From positions 1-36,806 of the forward strand of contig JAJYZA010000008.1 of NCBI GenBank assembly GCA_021800365.1: a stretch of DNA of 36,806 nucleotides, given 5' to 3'. Source of the DNA: Nanobdellota archaeon (GTDB lineage: Archaea > Nanobdellota > Nanobdellia > Parvarchaeales > Parvarchaeaceae). Positions within the stretch are counted from its first letter, which is position 1; each line of letters opens with the position of its first letter. Positions 8,575-16,946 of the stretch are shown piece by piece. The notes beneath the pieces are model-generated. The model was not told the DNA's origin, did not search any database, and saw only the letters and a list, made by a program, of their open reading frames with translations. Position numbers and translations under genes: made by a program.

Positions 8575-8994
8575 ATGTTAAACGATACAAAAATTTATGA
8601 CAAAAAATGCCTTTCAGATCTAGAAACGAAGTTGTTTTGTCAAGCGCTTACGTTAGCTAGAAAAATCGATGACAGTCCGAGTATTACACGCAGCGTATTT
8701 TCTGATACCTTTTACAGTCTACAGGCAATAATAGATGACGAAGTCTACATCCAGTACGATTTACGATCGGAGGGGAGGGCGGGGAATCCGCGCCTTCAAA
8801 CCAGCTTATACGTAAAATCTTATACGCGGATACGAGAAGGCTGGATGCAAACTGACATAGACACGGTCGAGATAACACGGAAACTCACAAAAGAGGATAT
8901 GCACGGTAGCTACAAGATCGAGACTGAAGGGGACCTCGACAAGATCGTTTCAAAAGTAAGTAAACTCTTTTATAAGTACTGCAAGCCTCAGTAG
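8575..8994 (+). CDS. Hypothetical cytosolic protein (139 aa)
   Basis: Not recognised. A helical N-terminus (CLSDLETKLFCQALTLARKI) leads into beta-rich sequence (TFYSLQAIIDDEVYIQYDLRSEG, RLQTSLYVKSYTRI, WMQTDIDTVEITRKLT) and a C-terminal amphipathic helix (LDKIVSKVSKLFYKYC). No signal or membrane segment. A TATA-like GCATATATACC at 8521-8531 would start transcription about 25 nt before the ATG, so this gene would have a short leader. It follows the membrane gene by 76 bp on the same strand. Coding likelihood rests on length, charge pattern and position. Confidence 0.6.
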   Translation: MLNDTKIYDKKCLSDLETKLFCQALTLARKIDDSPSITRSVFSDTFYSLQAIIDDEVYIQYDLRSEGRAGNPRLQTSLYVKSYTRIREGWMQTDIDTVEITRKLTKEDMHGSYKIETEGDLDKIVSKVSKLFYKYCKPQ

Positions 8995-9117
8995 ATTTGA
9001 ACTTAAACCTGTGGATACCCAAAAAAGAAAATAGTCTATAAAATACCTAAACTGCATCAAAACAGTTATCTGATATGAAAGATTAAGCTTTTTATACTGT
9101 TTTAATCATTTTACTGT

Positions 9118-10035
9118 ATGCAATCTAATTATGCCGCGATTATCTATACATATAAGGATATCCCAATAAGTGAGCTTGACAGGTACAGGCTGAGCGGCGA
9201 TGTCATGATTGAGAACGGCAAGGCTCTTGGCATAGCACCTGAATTTTTTATACTTAATACGTGCAACAGAAGTGAGCTCTATGTTTGCTCCAGTAATATA
9301 GACCATACTCTGCACACTTTACTTGAATACATCGGACGAGAGGCCGAAGAGAAGGCACGAATCCTAAAAGGGACTGAAGCCGTAAAACACCTTTTCTGTG
9401 TTGCGTCTGGCCTTGAATCAATAATAGTCGGAGAAACTGAAGTAATGCATCAGCTGAAATCCGCTTATCGCGTACATAAAACTGCGAATTATTTTGGGGA
9501 CAAGCTTGATTTGCTCCTTACAGACGCTATAAATTTTAGTAAGAGATTACGAAGAGATACAAATATATCAAAAGGTCGTACGAGTGCGCCGTACATCGCA
9601 CTGTCCTTGCTACCGAAGTATCTAGCAAATGGACAGAAAATTGCTGTAGTCGGCGCCGGCTATATGGCTGGCAGGATCTTAGAGTCGCTGATGAGCCGAT
9701 ACGACAACGATTGTATAACTATTTTTGATAGGAATGAGGACAATGGGAACAGATTAGCTGCGTTATTTTATGCCAAATCCGCACTACTTGACTTTAAGCG
9801 ATTAGACACATATGATTTCATAGTGAGTGCGATATATTATAATGGCGAGCCGGTACGATTGACCGGTCCCAAGAAAATCGTGGACTTATCTTCTCCCAGC
9901 TTATTCGTTGGTGAAAATGTCGTCGGGATAAACGAGATAAATGCATTAGCGCTTAACAATATAAAAATACGATTAGATGCTGCCGAGGAGTGCCGACGTA
10001 TTATAGATAGGTATGTGAAAAGTCATTACGACTAA
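9118..10035 (+). CDS. hemA: Glutamyl-tRNA reductase, short form
   Basis: First committed enzyme of C5 tetrapyrrole synthesis: NADPH-dependent reduction of Glu-tRNA(Glu) to glutamate-1-semialdehyde. The catalytic Cys49 is in FILNTCNRSELY, the family signature is GLESIIVGETEVMHQLKSAY, and the NADPH-binding Rossmann loop is KIAVVGAGYMAG. At 305 aa it ends soon after the NADPH domain, whereas typical enzymes run to about 400 aa with a C-terminal helical dimerisation domain; no frameshifted continuation is visible downstream of the TAA. TTTATACT at 9090-9097 is about 24 bp before the ATG, giving a leaderless start. It converges on the ABM and chlorite-dismutase-family genes; no other heme biosynthesis gene is in the window. 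Confidence 0.92.
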   Translation: MQSNYAAIIYTYKDIPISELDRYRLSGDVMIENGKALGIAPEFFILNTCNRSELYVCSSNIDHTLHTLLEYIGREAEEKARILKGTEAVKHLFCVASGLESIIVGETEVMHQLKSAYRVHKTANYFGDKLDLLLTDAINFSKRLRRDTNISKGRTSAPYIALSLLPKYLANGQKIAVVGAGYMAGRILESLMSRYDNDCITIFDRNEDNGNRLAALFYAKSALLDFKRLDTYDFIVSAIYYNGEPVRLTGPKKIVDLSSPSLFVGENVVGINEINALALNNIKIRLDAAEECRRIIDRYVKSHYD

Positions 10036-10180
10036 ATAATCCATGCTTACATCATACCGTAAAGGTGTGTCTTATGCGTTTCAATTTGTATAAAACATTA
10101 TAATAAAGCAATAATATTTTATATTTAATGTATTCTTGCTGTAAAAATCAGTTTTATGCCTTGTGCAGTATAGTGCGTTG

Positions 10181-10471
10181 CTAGCTTATTTCCTGAAAGA
10201 TTTTGTGGTGCGGACGACCTTCCAGTATAGAAGCACCCTTTTGCGTTGTCGAGCGGAACGCATCGCTCGATATGAACTTCCTAAACGCATCAAGGTCTTT
10301 CCATTCACTGTATACCATATAATCCTGTTCCGACCCCACATTTTTGTATAATCTCGCATCCAGAAATCCTTCCACGTTTGCTTTAAGATATTCGATCACG
10401 TCTTTAAACATTTCCTCAAATTCATTTTTATGACCACTTTTTACCCTGTAATAAAGACCAACGTTTATCAT
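10181..10471 (-). CDS. ABM-domain monooxygenase-like protein
   Basis: A 96-residue antibiotic biosynthesis monooxygenase (ABM, dimeric alpha-beta barrel) protein: MINVGLYYRVKSGHKNEFEE, VEGFLDARLYKNVGSEQDYMVYSEWKD, AFRKFISSDAFRS. The family includes small oxygenases and heme-degrading IsdG/HmoA proteins. The gene immediately upstream on the same strand is chlorite-dismutase-like, and haloarchaeal PitA proteins fuse exactly these two domains (established), so a heme-linked role is plausible but not shown by residues here. TTTTAAAT at 10494-10501 is 26 bp from the ATG, so it likely has its own leaderless promoter. Confidence 0.82.
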   Translation of the reverse strand: MINVGLYYRVKSGHKNEFEEMFKDVIEYLKANVEGFLDARLYKNVGSEQDYMVYSEWKDLDAFRKFISSDAFRSTTQKGASILEGRPHHKIFQEIS

Positions 10472-10513
10472 GTTGAAGAAAAAGGCAGCCCAGTTTTAAA
10501 TGCTTTGACTATC

Positions 10514-11161
10514 TTATGCGGATAGCCATTCAAAGCCACCAATATACCCCACGAGGACCGGTTTCTCTTCCACCACCCATTTATGCGCTTTTGCGCCCCT
10601 TAGTTCCTCCGTAAGCTTTACCCAATCGTGAATTTTTGGGAGCTCATATGCGACCACAAAATCGGCGTCGCAGATACCGAATGATCTTGTCGTGTATGAC
10701 TTTACAGAATCATTATTTTTACTATTTGTTGCCATAGCAATATGTTCCGCCATCACTCTTTTCCTCTCATTCTCATCTAATAGATACCAATCGCTGTCCT
10801 TTTTAACCGGGTAGGCTACAAAAAAATCTAAATTATCATTTTTTGATTTGTCCTCATTTTTATTCGCTGAGTATACTGACACGAAACCGTATTTTATATC
10901 GTTGTATCCGCCTAATGCCTTGTTAATTTCGGCACGGCACTGCAATAGCCCTTCCACGCTTGTTGAAACAAAAAAGCATATGAGATCTATATCTGGACAC
11001 AGAGACGTGTACAATTCCACTCTTAAAAACACGTCATTCTTTGATAGCCCTTTTAGCTTGGACCTCAGCCTAGCTATAGTTTCCGACCTGTACTTGGAAG
11101 TTTTTTTCCACCACGGCGCACATAATTTAATACCAAAAATGTTCATTAAGTATTGTTCCAT
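10514..11161 (-). CDS. Chlorite dismutase/HemQ-family heme protein
   Basis: Member of the chlorite dismutase superfamily, which includes HemQ/ChdC coproheme decarboxylase. The C-terminal half aligns by eye with HemQ: FFVAYPVKKDSDWYLLD, RKRVMAEHIAMA, SYTTRSFGICDADFVVAYE, WVKLTEELRGAKAHKWV, KPVLVGY. Tyr117 and Lys121 occupy the positions of the catalytic Tyr and propionate-binding Lys of S. aureus HemQ (YPMSK, Tyr145/Lys149), and His140 matches the axial His. The N-terminal half is diverged. Start at 11161 or 11146; a TATA element (about 11180-11187) fits 11161 slightly better. The ABM gene follows by 42 bp and hemA converges on both. True activity (decarboxylase, peroxidase or regulator) is not decided by sequence. 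Confidence 0.85.
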   Translation of the reverse strand: MEQYLMNIFGIKLCAPWWKKTSKYRSETIARLRSKLKGLSKNDVFLRVELYTSLCPDIDLICFFVSTSVEGLLQCRAEINKALGGYNDIKYGFVSVYSANKNEDKSKNDNLDFFVAYPVKKDSDWYLLDENERKRVMAEHIAMATNSKNNDSVKSYTTRSFGICDADFVVAYELPKIHDWVKLTEELRGAKAHKWVVEEKPVLVGYIGGFEWLSA

Positions 11162-11385
11162 GCAATCCGTACAAGTATGTTTATATAACTGCCTTTATTA
11201 AATAATTATCTTTATCTGCTCATCGAATCAAAGCGGATATTGAGCGCAATATAGCTAGCTTAGTCTATTAATGTTCGAGGTGCCAGCGATATCCTGATTA
11301 GAAGACGAAATATTCGAAAAGAAGGTTATTTTTATAGTTATTAAACTATTAATATGAATTCGATTCTATTCGCTTTTAGATTTAT

Positions 11386-12063
11386 ATGGAAATAGCTAAA
11401 AATCGCGCGTCGGCTCTGCTTAATGCTCTTGGGCTTAAATCAGGTATAGATTATATGGCTGGACCGGAACCGAGATTTAAAGATAGAATGTATAAGTTAA
11501 CCCTCGAAGGCTACGTAAAAATAAAAGAACTTGGCGAGGAAAAACTACGTAAGTTTGGGCTTCTGTTAAAAGACAAAATGCTTTACCCTGAGCAATTGGC
11601 GGTCGAAGGCGTAAAAGCTTACTATATGCATAATGCATTGGGCCAATATTCACCTAAGGTCTTCGCATTACTAGATGAATGTCGCTCCAAGGGGTATCTT
11701 ATGGAGTTTACAAGCGGGTATCATATAGCTGAGCTCTTTAGATACAAACCGCGTGATGGCAGCCTAAAATTAAGAATCAACGAAAAAGGAGATGAACGAC
11801 TTATAATACTTACAAAGCGCGAAATTCTTGGAATAAAAGAACAGCTAGATGATATTCAAAATCTCCTGTATAAAAATAAGATAGTGCATGGTGATATATA
11901 CGAAGGAAATATTCTATTAAGTTATGATGGGAAAAAAATCACCCTCATCGATCCATGGTGGGAAACATATGACCCTGAGAGACTAGATAAGTGTGTAAGA
12001 AACGATGCTAGTGAAATAGCCAGGATAAAAGGCAGACTTGATAAATTGATAAGCGGATTTTAA
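11386..12063 (+). CDS. Atypical protein-kinase-fold protein (RIO/LPS-kinase-like)
   Basis: Likely a small atypical kinase. The catalytic loop is IVHGDIYEGNILLS (Asp170, Asn175) followed by KITLIDPWWE, where IDP replaces the DFG motif as in RIO/ABC1/Kdo-kinase-like families. A hinge-like KGYLMEFTSGYHIAEL (from residue 102) precedes it. The N-lobe is short and I see no clear Gly-rich loop or certain beta3 Lys, so nucleotide binding is not proven. An in-frame stop at 11377-11379 fixes the start at or near ATG 11386. A TATA-like element (about 11330-11337) lies well upstream, so the mRNA would carry a leader, which contains an overlapping 13-codon frame starting at 11354. Confidence 0.7.
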   Translation: MEIAKNRASALLNALGLKSGIDYMAGPEPRFKDRMYKLTLEGYVKIKELGEEKLRKFGLLLKDKMLYPEQLAVEGVKAYYMHNALGQYSPKVFALLDECRSKGYLMEFTSGYHIAELFRYKPRDGSLKLRINEKGDERLIILTKREILGIKEQLDDIQNLLYKNKIVHGDIYEGNILLSYDGKKITLIDPWWETYDPERLDKCVRNDASEIARIKGRLDKLISGF

Positions 12064-12175
12064 TACGAAGATTCATATATTTTGCGGACCGATTTTAAGA
12101 AATTGGCACTAGTAGCCCACTGCAAGTATTCCGTGGTCTAGGTTTGTCAAAATCTACTTTCGGAACTACTGAATC

Positions 12176-12260
12176 TGCAGAGAGAGGGATTTGAACCCTC
12201 GAAGGCCTGAGCCACTAGCCCCTGAAGCTAGCACGTTTGACCGAGCTTCGCTATCTCTGC
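12176..12260 (-). tRNA. tRNA-Leu(CAG)
   Basis: On the minus strand the acceptor stem is GCAGAGA/TCTCTGC with discriminator A. The anticodon stem is CTAGC/GCTAG around the loop TTCAGGG, anticodon CAG. A long class II variable arm (GTGGCTCAGGCCTTC) and T arm GAGGG-TTCAAAT-CCCTC are present. No intron, CCA not encoded. A promoter-like GTATAAAAT lies at 12293-12301. Confidence 0.95.
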
Positions 12261-12377
12261 TATTACTGCTCTAGTGAACTATCCTTCCCTTGCATTTTAT
12301 ACTTTACTTGTCTCCTTTTAGCCCAGTCGCATGAAGAAAGCATTATAGGCGAAGTTATTAAATTATTTTCAATAAAA

Positions 12378-12394
12378 TTTGTAAAATTTACAAA
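12378..12394. promoter_or_regulatory. Perfect 17-bp palindrome upstream of AAA+ gene
   Basis: TTTGTAAAATTTACAAA: two 8-bp arms around a single A. It lies about 40 bp upstream of the probable TATA element (TTATAC, 12433-12438) of the AAA+ ATPase gene starting at 12457, and behind the divergent tRNA-Leu promoter. The AT-rich symmetric form suits a dimeric HTH regulator, but the regulator is unknown. Confidence 0.4.
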
Positions 12395-12456
12395 AATATC
12401 ACGAAATGCTAGTATTTATTCTAGTTGTAGTCTTATACTATTAATCTTTAGAAGGC

Positions 12457-14031
12457 ATGGGAACAAAGAATGATACTGGAGGTAAGACAGTGGTTTCAAA
12501 GCAACTTAAAACACTGAGAGAAAATATCATTGGATTAATAGACACGGAAAAAGAAAATGACCCAAAATTAAGGGGGCGCTTTCCGGATTTGCCGACATTA
12601 AAACAGCCAAGATTAGATAAACTACTTTCTCCCAGTATAACCTACAATAAAAGAAACGGAGATACTTGGCTAAATATTTACTTCGAATGCGATGCCGCCG
12701 TTGGTGATGAAGCCGCGTTATTTGACGATGTTAGTTACTGTGCAATCCAATACAACAGGGAATTAGCGCATTCATTCAAGGATCCGGAAACTAGACTTGA
12801 AGTAAAAGGCGATGTATTAAAGACATTGGAACGAATTTTTATTACTGCTGCCTACGCTGGAAATAAAAGAATAGACCTATTCACCGTAAATTATGCGTAT
12901 AATTTGGATGGAGGAGGCACACTTAAAATTGGTATAAATGAGCGACTTGCACGAACCACTCCTGATATCCCTTTATCACTTTTTTCTAGTCTATGGGAAG
13001 GAATAATCCTAAATCACTTTCGTATTGAGGGATTGGAAGGGTCTATTTTTGGGTATGGACAAGATATTCCTGAGAACACTGCCTCTGATAAAAGGCAGAT
13101 TCCTAGCCATAGTGACTCCCACAATGAGCACTTAGACGACTTGATAGACGAAAACGAGGCCGCACAATTGTGCGATGATTTTGGACTTAAGGTCTGTAGG
13201 GGAAATGAATCGTTTAAAAACATCGGAGGCTATGAAAATCTTAAGGAGGAAATAAAGCGCGAGGCATTATATCCACTCCTGTACCCAGAGATTTATAATG
13301 AGATAGAAAAAAATATGAATGGAAACGAATCTTCTTCGACTTCAAATGCCATATTATTCTACGGCAAACCTGGCACGGGAAAGACACTAATGGGAAAGGC
13401 TATAGCAAGCGAACAAAAAATAAATTTTATATACCTTCCGCTACAAAAAATGTTCTCGAAGTGGCTTGGTGAAGCAGTAGAAAGACTAAGTGCTGCTTAT
13501 GATGCCGCTGAAGCATACAGTGAAAGACACGGAAAGACGATTTTGTTCATAGACGAAATCGATGCACTGAGCAGTAGAAGCGAGGGCAACCAAGCTGGAG
13601 ACGTAGACAATGCAAGACTAATAACCACTCTGCTCACGAAACTCGAGGGATTTGATACGAAAAAACCTTCAAATCTAATAGTAATAGGTGCTACTAATTA
13701 TCCGGGATTGATTGATCCCGCTTTGCGTTCTAGATTTGGATACGAAATCGAATTTCCATTGCCTACGACAGAGGACAGGATTAAAATAACCGCACTTTAC
13801 GCTCCATATCTGTCAGAAAACGATCTTAAAATTATAGCTAACTCTACGGATCAGTTTAGCGGAAGGGATCTTAGAGACCTGAAAAGTATGGCGGTTAAGA
13901 GGTTGGGAAAAGAGCGCGTGGAAAAAACAAGTGCTTATAGCGTACCACCATTGACATATTTCTTAGAGGCCATAAAGAAATTAGAGCCTAAGATAAGACA
14001 ACAAAAACAAAAGGTTTTAGGGTATTCTTAA
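12457..14031 (+). CDS. AAA+ ATPase with unrecognised N-terminal domain (copy A)
   Basis: Single-AAA+ protein of the classic clade. Residues ~1-250 form a domain I do not recognise, with mixed strands and helices and a polar linker near 205-240. The AAA+ core starts at FKNIGGYENLKEEIKRE. Walker A is GKPGTGKT (residues 303-310, Lys309), pore loop FSKWLGEAVERL, Walker B ILFIDEIDAL (Asp366, Glu367), sensor 1 GATN, arginine finger region ALRSRFG, and sensor 2-like FSGRDLRDLKSMA. The C-terminus is VLGYS, with Tyr penultimate. Copy B (31893-33356) shares this layout. The KWxGE pore loop recalls katanin/Vps4/Cdc48-like enzymes; the N-terminus lacks the coiled coil and OB fold of PAN. A protein unfoldase is most likely; partner unknown. 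Confidence 0.85.
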   Translation: MGTKNDTGGKTVVSKQLKTLRENIIGLIDTEKENDPKLRGRFPDLPTLKQPRLDKLLSPSITYNKRNGDTWLNIYFECDAAVGDEAALFDDVSYCAIQYNRELAHSFKDPETRLEVKGDVLKTLERIFITAAYAGNKRIDLFTVNYAYNLDGGGTLKIGINERLARTTPDIPLSLFSSLWEGIILNHFRIEGLEGSIFGYGQDIPENTASDKRQIPSHSDSHNEHLDDLIDENEAAQLCDDFGLKVCRGNESFKNIGGYENLKEEIKREALYPLLYPEIYNEIEKNMNGNESSSTSNAILFYGKPGTGKTLMGKAIASEQKINFIYLPLQKMFSKWLGEAVERLSAAYDAAEAYSERHGKTILFIDEIDALSSRSEGNQAGDVDNARLITTLLTKLEGFDTKKPSNLIVIGATNYPGLIDPALRSRFGYEIEFPLPTTEDRIKITALYAPYLSENDLKIIANSTDQFSGRDLRDLKSMAVKRLGKERVEKTSAYSVPPLTYFLEAIKKLEPKIRQQKQKVLGYS

Positions 14032-14168
14032 ATTATAATCGACTACAAAAAGCCAGCTGCAATTTAAAGTGGGTATATAGGTACTTATTGAACATATCGC
14101 GATTGCACTTCCAGAGTTAAAAGAAGCTATAGTGTTAACCTTATAAATAATGTTTGTAATAAACAGAA

Positions 14169-16352
14169 ATGCCAGAAAAGGAGTCTTTGACAGATAAGGT
14201 TGTAAGATTAATGCCTCAGCAGGGCAGGATAAGAAATGTCGGTGTTATCGCGCACATAGACCACGGAAAGACTACTACTTCCGATAGCCTTCTTGCGGGA
14301 TGCGGAATGCTTTCTGAAGAAAAGGCAGGCAAGCAGCTGTACCTCGATTCAGAAAAAATCGAACAGGAACGCCAGATGACTGTAAAGTCTTCGAATGTAA
14401 ATATGGTCTATGAGAGAACGCCGGGCGACGAATATCTTATAAACTTAATAGATACTCCGGGGCACGTCGACTTCGGCGGGCACGTGACACGCGCAGTGAG
14501 AGCAATAGACGGCGCGATAGTCGTTATGGACTCGGTAGAAGGCGTGATGCCGCAGACCGAGATGGTATTGAAACAGGCACTTAAAGATAAAGTTAAACCG
14601 ATTCTTTATATAAACAAGATAGACAGGCTTATATCCGAACTTAGATTTTCACCGGATGAGATGCAAAAGCACCTTATCAAACTTATAATCCAAATAAATT
14701 CTTTCATAAAAGATCTTGCACCACCAGAAATGAGGGAGAAATGGCAGGTAAATGTACAAGATAACACTGTGGCGTTTGGGGCTTCGAGAGAGAATTGGGC
14801 GCTTTCTTTTAAAAGAATGAAAGAGACCGGTCTATCTTTTAAAGACATATATGATGCTTATACGTCAAATGACAAGGAAAAAATAAAAGAGTTAGCGAGA
14901 AAGACACCGGTCCATAAAGTATTGCTTGACATGGTGATAGAGCATTTGCCGAGCCCTCTAGAAGCACAGAAATATCGCATCCCTATAATCTGGCATGGCG
15001 AACTTGATACGAACACAGGAAAATCGCTGCTCGATTGCGATATGAATGGACCCTTGATGATTTCCGTCACAAATATAGAGATAGATCCTCAGGCAGGAGA
15101 GATTGCCGTAGGCAGAATCTTCTCCGGTAAGATTACTAAAGGACAGGACGTTTTCCTGATAAATAACAAACAGGTAAACAAAGTCCAGCAGATATATATC
15201 TGGAAAGGACCACACAAATTCCAAGTAGACGATGCAATCGCAGGCAACCAGATAGGGATGGCGGGATTAAAGAATATCATGGCCGGTGAGACACTGTCTT
15301 CCCTTCAGGATGTTACACCGTTTGAGCCTGTCAAACACATTCTTCAGCCGGTAATGGTAAAGGCCATAGAGCCCAAGAACCCTAAGGATCTTCCTAAACT
15401 CGTACAGGCGCTTAGAGAACTGGAGATATACGACATAACCCTTAAAGTTTCAATAAACCACGAGACTGGAGAAAACTTAATCGCTGGTTTAGGGACGCTT
15501 CATCTAGAAATAGTAGAGGATAAATTAAAGAGAACTTATGGGCTGGACTTAGTCAGCTCGCAGCCGATAGTCGTATATAAAGAGAGCATCTCTGCAAGGA
15601 GCCCGGTAATGGAAGGCAAATCGCCCAACAAACACAATAGATTTTATGTCTATGCGGAACCACTTACACCGGAGCTAATGAAGGCGGTGGAGGAAGCTGA
15701 GATACCTACTGGAAAGGTAAAATCACTTACCCCTACACAATTAGATGCACTTATCAACGCCGGCATGACTAGAGAAGAAGCAAAAAAAATAGTTGCGTTT
15801 AATGGTGATAGTATGTTCATAGACGCTACGAGAGGCGTTATCCATATCGGAGAAGTGATAGAGATGTGCATCGAAGCATTCAACGATGTGATAAAAAACG
15901 GTCCACAGGCAAAGGAAGAAATGCATGGTGTAAAAGTGGTTCTTACAGATACTGTTTTGCATGAAGACGCGATTCACCGCGGACCCGCGCAAGTAATCCC
16001 TGCAGTAAGGGATGCGATAAAGGACGCAGTAATGGCAGCCAGCCCTACTTTACTGGAACCAATACAACTAATAAGGATAGATATGCCGATGGCTTTCTTG
16101 AGCAATATAAGCGCCCTTATCCAATCAAAACGCGGCATAATAAATGACATAAAAGAAGAGCAGGACAAGGTAATCATACTTGCGGATCTCCCAGTCGCGT
16201 CTTCATTCGATTTTACTAATGAACTTAGGTCAAGCACTGAAGGGCGCGGATCATGGTCTTTGTCTGGTGAAAAGTTCAGGCGCCTTCCAAAGGAGTTATA
16301 CCCACAGGTATTAAAACAAATACGCGAGAGAAAAGGCTTACCTCCACTGTAA
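14169..16352 (+). CDS. Translation elongation factor 2
   Basis: Archaeal EF-2, the translocation GTPase. The P-loop is AHIDHGKTTTSD (residues 28-39), G3 DTPGHVDFGGHVTRA and G4 NKID. Domain IV has the diphthamide loop DAIHRGPAQVIPA with His603 as the target residue. The C-terminal domain (PMAFLSNISALIQSKRGIIND) is complete. Length 727 aa is normal. TTATAAAT at 14141-14148 sits about 25 bp before the ATG, implying a leaderless mRNA. The matching modification ligase gene dph6 is at 6550-7284. Confidence 0.98.
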   Translation: MPEKESLTDKVVRLMPQQGRIRNVGVIAHIDHGKTTTSDSLLAGCGMLSEEKAGKQLYLDSEKIEQERQMTVKSSNVNMVYERTPGDEYLINLIDTPGHVDFGGHVTRAVRAIDGAIVVMDSVEGVMPQTEMVLKQALKDKVKPILYINKIDRLISELRFSPDEMQKHLIKLIIQINSFIKDLAPPEMREKWQVNVQDNTVAFGASRENWALSFKRMKETGLSFKDIYDAYTSNDKEKIKELARKTPVHKVLLDMVIEHLPSPLEAQKYRIPIIWHGELDTNTGKSLLDCDMNGPLMISVTNIEIDPQAGEIAVGRIFSGKITKGQDVFLINNKQVNKVQQIYIWKGPHKFQVDDAIAGNQIGMAGLKNIMAGETLSSLQDVTPFEPVKHILQPVMVKAIEPKNPKDLPKLVQALRELEIYDITLKVSINHETGENLIAGLGTLHLEIVEDKLKRTYGLDLVSSQPIVVYKESISARSPVMEGKSPNKHNRFYVYAEPLTPELMKAVEEAEIPTGKVKSLTPTQLDALINAGMTREEAKKIVAFNGDSMFIDATRGVIHIGEVIEMCIEAFNDVIKNGPQAKEEMHGVKVVLTDTVLHEDAIHRGPAQVIPAVRDAIKDAVMAASPTLLEPIQLIRIDMPMAFLSNISALIQSKRGIINDIKEEQDKVIILADLPVASSFDFTNELRSSTEGRGSWSLSGEKFRRLPKELYPQVLKQIRERKGLPPL

Positions 16353-16434
16353 ACTTACGGTAGTTCCGGCCGAATCCGCGATTTGTCATGTTCTGTTTCG
16401 GTAGGGATTTAAATTATAATGGATATAAGTCTTT

Positions 16435-16905
16435 ATGGACTGTGCATTTTGTGACAAGATAAATCTGGATTTCCGCAAGTTTTACGAAAATGACCTTTTC
16501 GTCGCTATGTATAACCTGCGTCCTTTTGTCGAAGGACACTCCATAATTTTTCCGAAGAGACACGTAGATAGCTTATTAAAGCTAGATGAAAAAGAAAAGA
16601 CGAGTCTTGTATCTTTTTTGGATCGCACTATCTTCATTGCTCTAAAATATGCCGAAGCATATCAATTTGACTTGATACTACAGGAAGGCGAAATGGCGGG
16701 ACAAAGCGTACCACATGTACATTTTCATGTAATGCCGAGAAAAGCGGGGGACGATGTTGCAAAAAGCAAAAGTGAGTGGCTGCAAAGCTTCCAAAAGACG
16801 GAAAATGATATCAGAAAGAACCTGTCGAAGGAGGAAACTCAACGCGCAGTCGATAAGCTCCGCTTCATAGCCAAAGAATACGCACTTCAGTTAGAAACGC
16901 TTTAG
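16435..16905 (+). CDS. HIT-family nucleotide hydrolase/transferase
   Basis: Histidine-triad protein with the active-site motif VPHVHFHVMPR (His94, His96, His98; His98 is the family nucleophile). Cys3 and Cys6 of CAFC with His43 and a triad-region His match the zinc site seen in many HinT/Fhit-like members. Conserved YNLRPFVEGHSIIFPKRH precedes. The C-terminal helix beyond the core is longer than in minimal HinT. The family acts on nucleoside phosphoramidates or dinucleoside polyphosphates; the substrate is undecided here. A TATA-like TTTAAATT (16408-16415) is about 24 bp from the ATG. Confidence 0.92.
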   Translation: MDCAFCDKINLDFRKFYENDLFVAMYNLRPFVEGHSIIFPKRHVDSLLKLDEKEKTSLVSFLDRTIFIALKYAEAYQFDLILQEGEMAGQSVPHVHFHVMPRKAGDDVAKSKSEWLQSFQKTENDIRKNLSKEETQRAVDKLRFIAKEYALQLETL

Positions 16906-16946
16906 GTTTTATTGGATTAGACGATTGCCCGGTTCTGCCTCGAATC

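Noticed and set aside
10514-11161. Calling the Cld-family gene a true chlorite dismutase
   Set aside because: The visible Tyr/Lys/His set is nearer to HemQ, the N-terminal half is diverged, and no chlorate-related gene is near.
12457-14031. Calling the AAA+ proteins Vps4/CdvC or PAN outright
   Set aside because: The pore loop resembles the Vps4/katanin type and one tail resembles PAN, but the N-terminal domains match neither (no MIT-like or coiled-coil/OB pattern visible).
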